A stretch of DNA of 8,046 bases from Prevotellaceae bacterium (GTDB lineage: Bacteria > Bacteroidota > Bacteroidia > Bacteroidales > UBA932), in contig JAISPE010000385.1 of NCBI GenBank assembly GCA_031275145.1, forward strand, positions 1-8,046. The letters run 5' to 3'. Every line of letters begins with the position of its first letter. The stretch's first letter is position 1. The notes beneath the pieces were generated by a model. That model was not told the origin of the DNA. It did no database searches and worked only from the letters and a program-made list of their open reading frames with translations. A program made the translations under genes and the position numbers. Of the stretch, positions 7,258 to 8,046 are shown in pieces.

Positions 7258-7265
7258 CAAATGTA
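7258..7265 (-). promoter_or_regulatory. Probable secE operon promoter, -7 element TACATTTG
   Basis: On the minus strand the sequence TACATTTG fits the Bacteroides primary-sigma -7 consensus TAnnTTTG exactly, about 100 bp before the secE start codon, giving a predicted leader of roughly 90 nt. No clear TTTG -33 element is found at the normal 19-21 nt spacing. A-tract-rich DNA lies farther upstream (minus-strand A10 complement of 7354-7363 and A6 nearby), which may act like an UP element. This is the best promoter candidate for the whole seven-gene unit. Confidence 0.55.
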
Positions 7266-7311
7266 CAACTTTTTTTGAAACTGATACTGTTTTTGTGAAA
7301 AAAAATTTACT

Positions 7312-7325
7312 GATATACGTATATC
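7312..7325. promoter_or_regulatory. Perfect 14-bp palindrome, possible operator
   Basis: GATATACGTATATC is exactly self-complementary. It is centred about 67 bp upstream of the predicted start site of the secE transcript (minus strand). Its position would suit an upstream activator or repressor site, but AT-rich DNA produces such palindromes by chance, and no second copy was found in the window. Confidence 0.3.
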
Positions 7326-7521
7326 TTTGTTTTCTACAGATTTAATTTTTTAATTTTTTTTTTCCATTGAAACTGCAAAACTGCCTTAATCCCGATTTGT
7401 GGAACCGGAAAAACCGTTTTTTACAACCAAATTTACGATGAACGATGAAAAAATTTGTGATTATACTATGCGTGGTACAGTTTTGTGATAATGGGAGATT
7501 GCGGGTCAAGCCTGCAATGAC

Positions 7522-7637
7522 GGCTGACGCTCAGTGTCATCAATTTAAAGAAAAGATTGTATTTTATTGCATTCCGTTAGGAATGCGCTGTACTGCATCC
7601 ATTTGTATCTTAAATTGATGATGCTGGGCTGACGCTC
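7522..7637. mobile_element. MITE-like 95-bp unit with flanking direct repeats
   Basis: A 95-bp unit (7532-7626) has 17-bp terminal inverted repeats that match at 15 of 17 positions (left CAGTGTCATCAATTTAA, right arm complement CAGCATCATCAATTTAA). It is directly bounded by 10-bp direct repeats GGCTGACGCT (7522-7531 and 7627-7636), as expected of a target-site duplication. It has no coding capacity. Inside is a hairpin, GCATTCC and GGAATGC around GTTA (7569-7586). A caution: similarity between the two flanks continues weakly beyond the repeat (about 16 of 19 in all), so an older tandem duplication is an alternative. Confidence 0.5.
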
Positions 7638-7647
7638 GCTGTGATTA

Positions 7648-7680
7648 CGGGTCTGGACTGTCATCATTGCGGCTTGACCC
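7648..7680. repeat. Direct repeat copy 1 (33 bp)
   Basis: This copy matches 7713-7746 over its full length except for one missing G; the shared sequence starts CGGGTCTGGACTGTCATC and ends CTTGACCC. Copy 1 lacks the second half of the small palindrome that completes copy 2 (7744-7751), so it looks truncated on its right side. Confidence 0.85.
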
Positions 7681-7712
7681 ATAAGGAGCCACATATATAC
7701 GTTGGTGAAAAT

Positions 7713-7746
7713 CGGGTCTGGACTGTCATCATTGCGGGCTTGACCC
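7713..7746. repeat. Direct repeat copy 2 (34 bp)
   Basis: This is the second copy of the 7648-7680 repeat, 65 bp downstream start to start, with one extra G. It continues into CCCGCAAT, completing the stem ATTGCGGG/CCCGCAAT, and overlaps the right arm of the larger inverted repeat. The 32-bp gap between copies (7681-7712) is unique within the window. Confidence 0.85.
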
Positions 7747-7953
7747 GCAATCCCGTATCACAAAACTGCACCGCGCGAGGAATAACGATGACGGGCTGTG
7801 GCCGGTCAGCCTTCATATTGTTTATACATGTTCGGGTTATGACAGTATGGAGCTTCCTGGTTTCCTAAAATTCCCGGTTTGGACAGTCAAAAAAACATAT
7901 CTGTAACAAACTGACAAATAGGAATCCACACATATACGGATATAAAAACACAT

Positions 7954-7991
7954 TAATTTTGCCGATATTGGCAGAATAAACACTAATTTTG
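7954..7991 (+). promoter_or_regulatory. Tandem -7-like elements upstream of the right-edge gene
   Basis: Two exact TAnnTTTG elements, both TAATTTTG, lie 30 bp apart (7954-7961 and 7984-7991) within near-identical contexts CATTAATTTTGC and CACTAATTTTGC. The second places a transcription start close to position 7998, about 18 nt before the ATG at 8016. The TTTG of the first element could serve as a slightly distant -33 for the second (22-nt spacer). Between them lies TGCC-6 nt-GGCA (7960-7973), a possible operator. No Shine-Dalgarno sequence precedes the ATG. Confidence 0.5.
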
Positions 7992-8015
7992 CACGAAATT
8001 TAATATCTGTTTCGT

Positions 8016-8046
8016 ATGGCGATTTATATAGATGATGTTTCAAGAA
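8016..8046 (+). CDS. N-terminal fragment of a protein, possibly IMP dehydrogenase
   Basis: An open frame begins at ATG 8016 and runs off the window after ten codons, reading MAIYIDDVSR. It is transcribed away from secE and lies 25 bp behind a good TAATTTTG -7 element, which supports a real gene start. From memory, a class of IMP dehydrogenases (GuaB, which oxidises IMP to XMP in guanine nucleotide synthesis) begins with similar residues, such as MAxYxEExSRTF. Ten residues cannot establish the identity, so no symbol is given. No domain or catalytic residue is visible. Confidence 0.5.
   Translation, partial: MAIYIDDVSR

Larger units (their letters stand above)
7470..7776. repeat. Composite repeat block bounded by about 50-bp inverted repeats
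   Basis: The left arm (7470-7520) and right arm (7729-7776) are reverse complements over 51 alignment columns, with 44 identities, four substitutions and three gapped positions. Shared parts include CAGTTTTGTGATA and TTGCGGGTCAAGCC. Each arm also contains its own small palindrome: ATTGCGGG around a 5-nt loop with CCTGCAAT (7498-7518, one wobble) and with CCCGCAAT (7731-7751, perfect). Inside the arms lie a 95-bp MITE-like unit (7532-7626) and the first of two direct repeats (7648-7680). No transposase frame is present, so the block would depend on outside functions if mobile. Confidence 0.75.
7158..8015. other. 858-bp non-coding region between secE and the right-edge gene
   Basis: No frame here has convincing coding character on either strand. 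The open frames at 7641-7868 and 7837-8043 are low-complexity or repeat-derived and match no family I recognise. From left to right the region holds the secE leader with its stem-loop, the secE promoter candidate, AT-rich DNA with a 14-bp palindrome and long T-runs (7312-7363), a stretch without recognised signals (7364-7469), a repeat block (7470-7776), a further 170 bp without recognised signals, and a plus-strand promoter region (7954-7991). No tuf gene or tRNA-Trp gene, the usual neighbours upstream of secE in Bacteroidales, is seen. Confidence 0.8.

Noticed and set aside
7428..7435. Second minus-strand -7-like element TAAATTTG
   Set aside because: It lies about 270 bp before secE without a -33 partner, and such motifs are expected by chance in AT-rich DNA; the 7258-7265 element is better placed.
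7158..7640. Search for tRNA-Trp upstream of secE
   Set aside because: No cloverleaf, no T-loop GGTTCRANYC box and no CCA anticodon arm could be found by eye on either strand.
7648..7746. Possible CRISPR array from the two direct repeats
   Set aside because: Only two copies exist, one is truncated relative to the palindrome, and no further repeat-spacer units or cas genes are present.
7641..7868. 75-codon plus-strand open frame in the repeat block
   Set aside because: It is largely the translation of two direct repeats, with a repeated GLDCHHCGLT/VWTVIIAGLT-type pattern, and has no domain or start signal.
7837..8043. 68-codon minus-strand open frame at the right edge
   Set aside because: It overlaps the plus-strand promoter elements and the start of the right-edge gene, and its sequence resembles no known protein.

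Overview
The window carries the secE-nusG-rplK-rplA-rplJ-rplL-rpoB cluster on the minus strand. Protein sequences point to the phylum Bacteroidota, probably order Bacteroidales: the 1273-residue RpoB begins MAQNIVNGRVNF and resembles Bacteroidales beta subunits throughout. The L11 and NusG sequences fit the same group, no gene has a clear Shine-Dalgarno sequence, and the likely promoters carry the Bacteroides-type -7 element TAnnTTTG. The assignment comes from remembered family sequences, not a search.

Layout, in transcription order (right to left). Positions 7158-8015 hold no credible gene. Next to secE lie a probable promoter (-7 element 7258-7265) and a leader with a stem-loop. Farther right is an AT-rich stretch with a 14-bp palindrome, then a repeat-dense block (7470-7776), then a plus-strand promoter region for a gene whose first ten codons (8016-8046) run off the window. 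The seven minus-strand genes follow: secE (7157-6945), nusG (6905-6351), rplK (6332-5883), rplA (5869-5174), rplJ (5151-4624), rplL (4578-4201) and rpoB (4108-287). Gaps are 13-45 bp, except 92 bp between rplL and rpoB, where a foldable RNA segment sits. A strong intrinsic terminator (218-250) follows rpoB, and an 88-bp near-perfect palindrome (33-120) fills most of the rest of the left edge.

The genes form one gene-expression unit: a translocon subunit (SecE), a transcription elongation factor (NusG), the L1 and L11 proteins, the L10/L12 stalk, and the RNA polymerase beta subunit. All look intact.

I found no new enzymatic or defence system. The unusual parts are at the edges. The expected neighbours, rpoC after rpoB and tuf/tRNA-Trp before secE, are not visible, and both edges contain palindromic repeats. 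The right-hand block contains a nested structure: about 50-bp inverted repeats enclosing a 95-bp MITE-like unit with 17-bp terminal inverted repeats and 10-bp flanking direct repeats. The rplL-rpoB spacer has mutually exclusive pairing options that could act as an attenuator.
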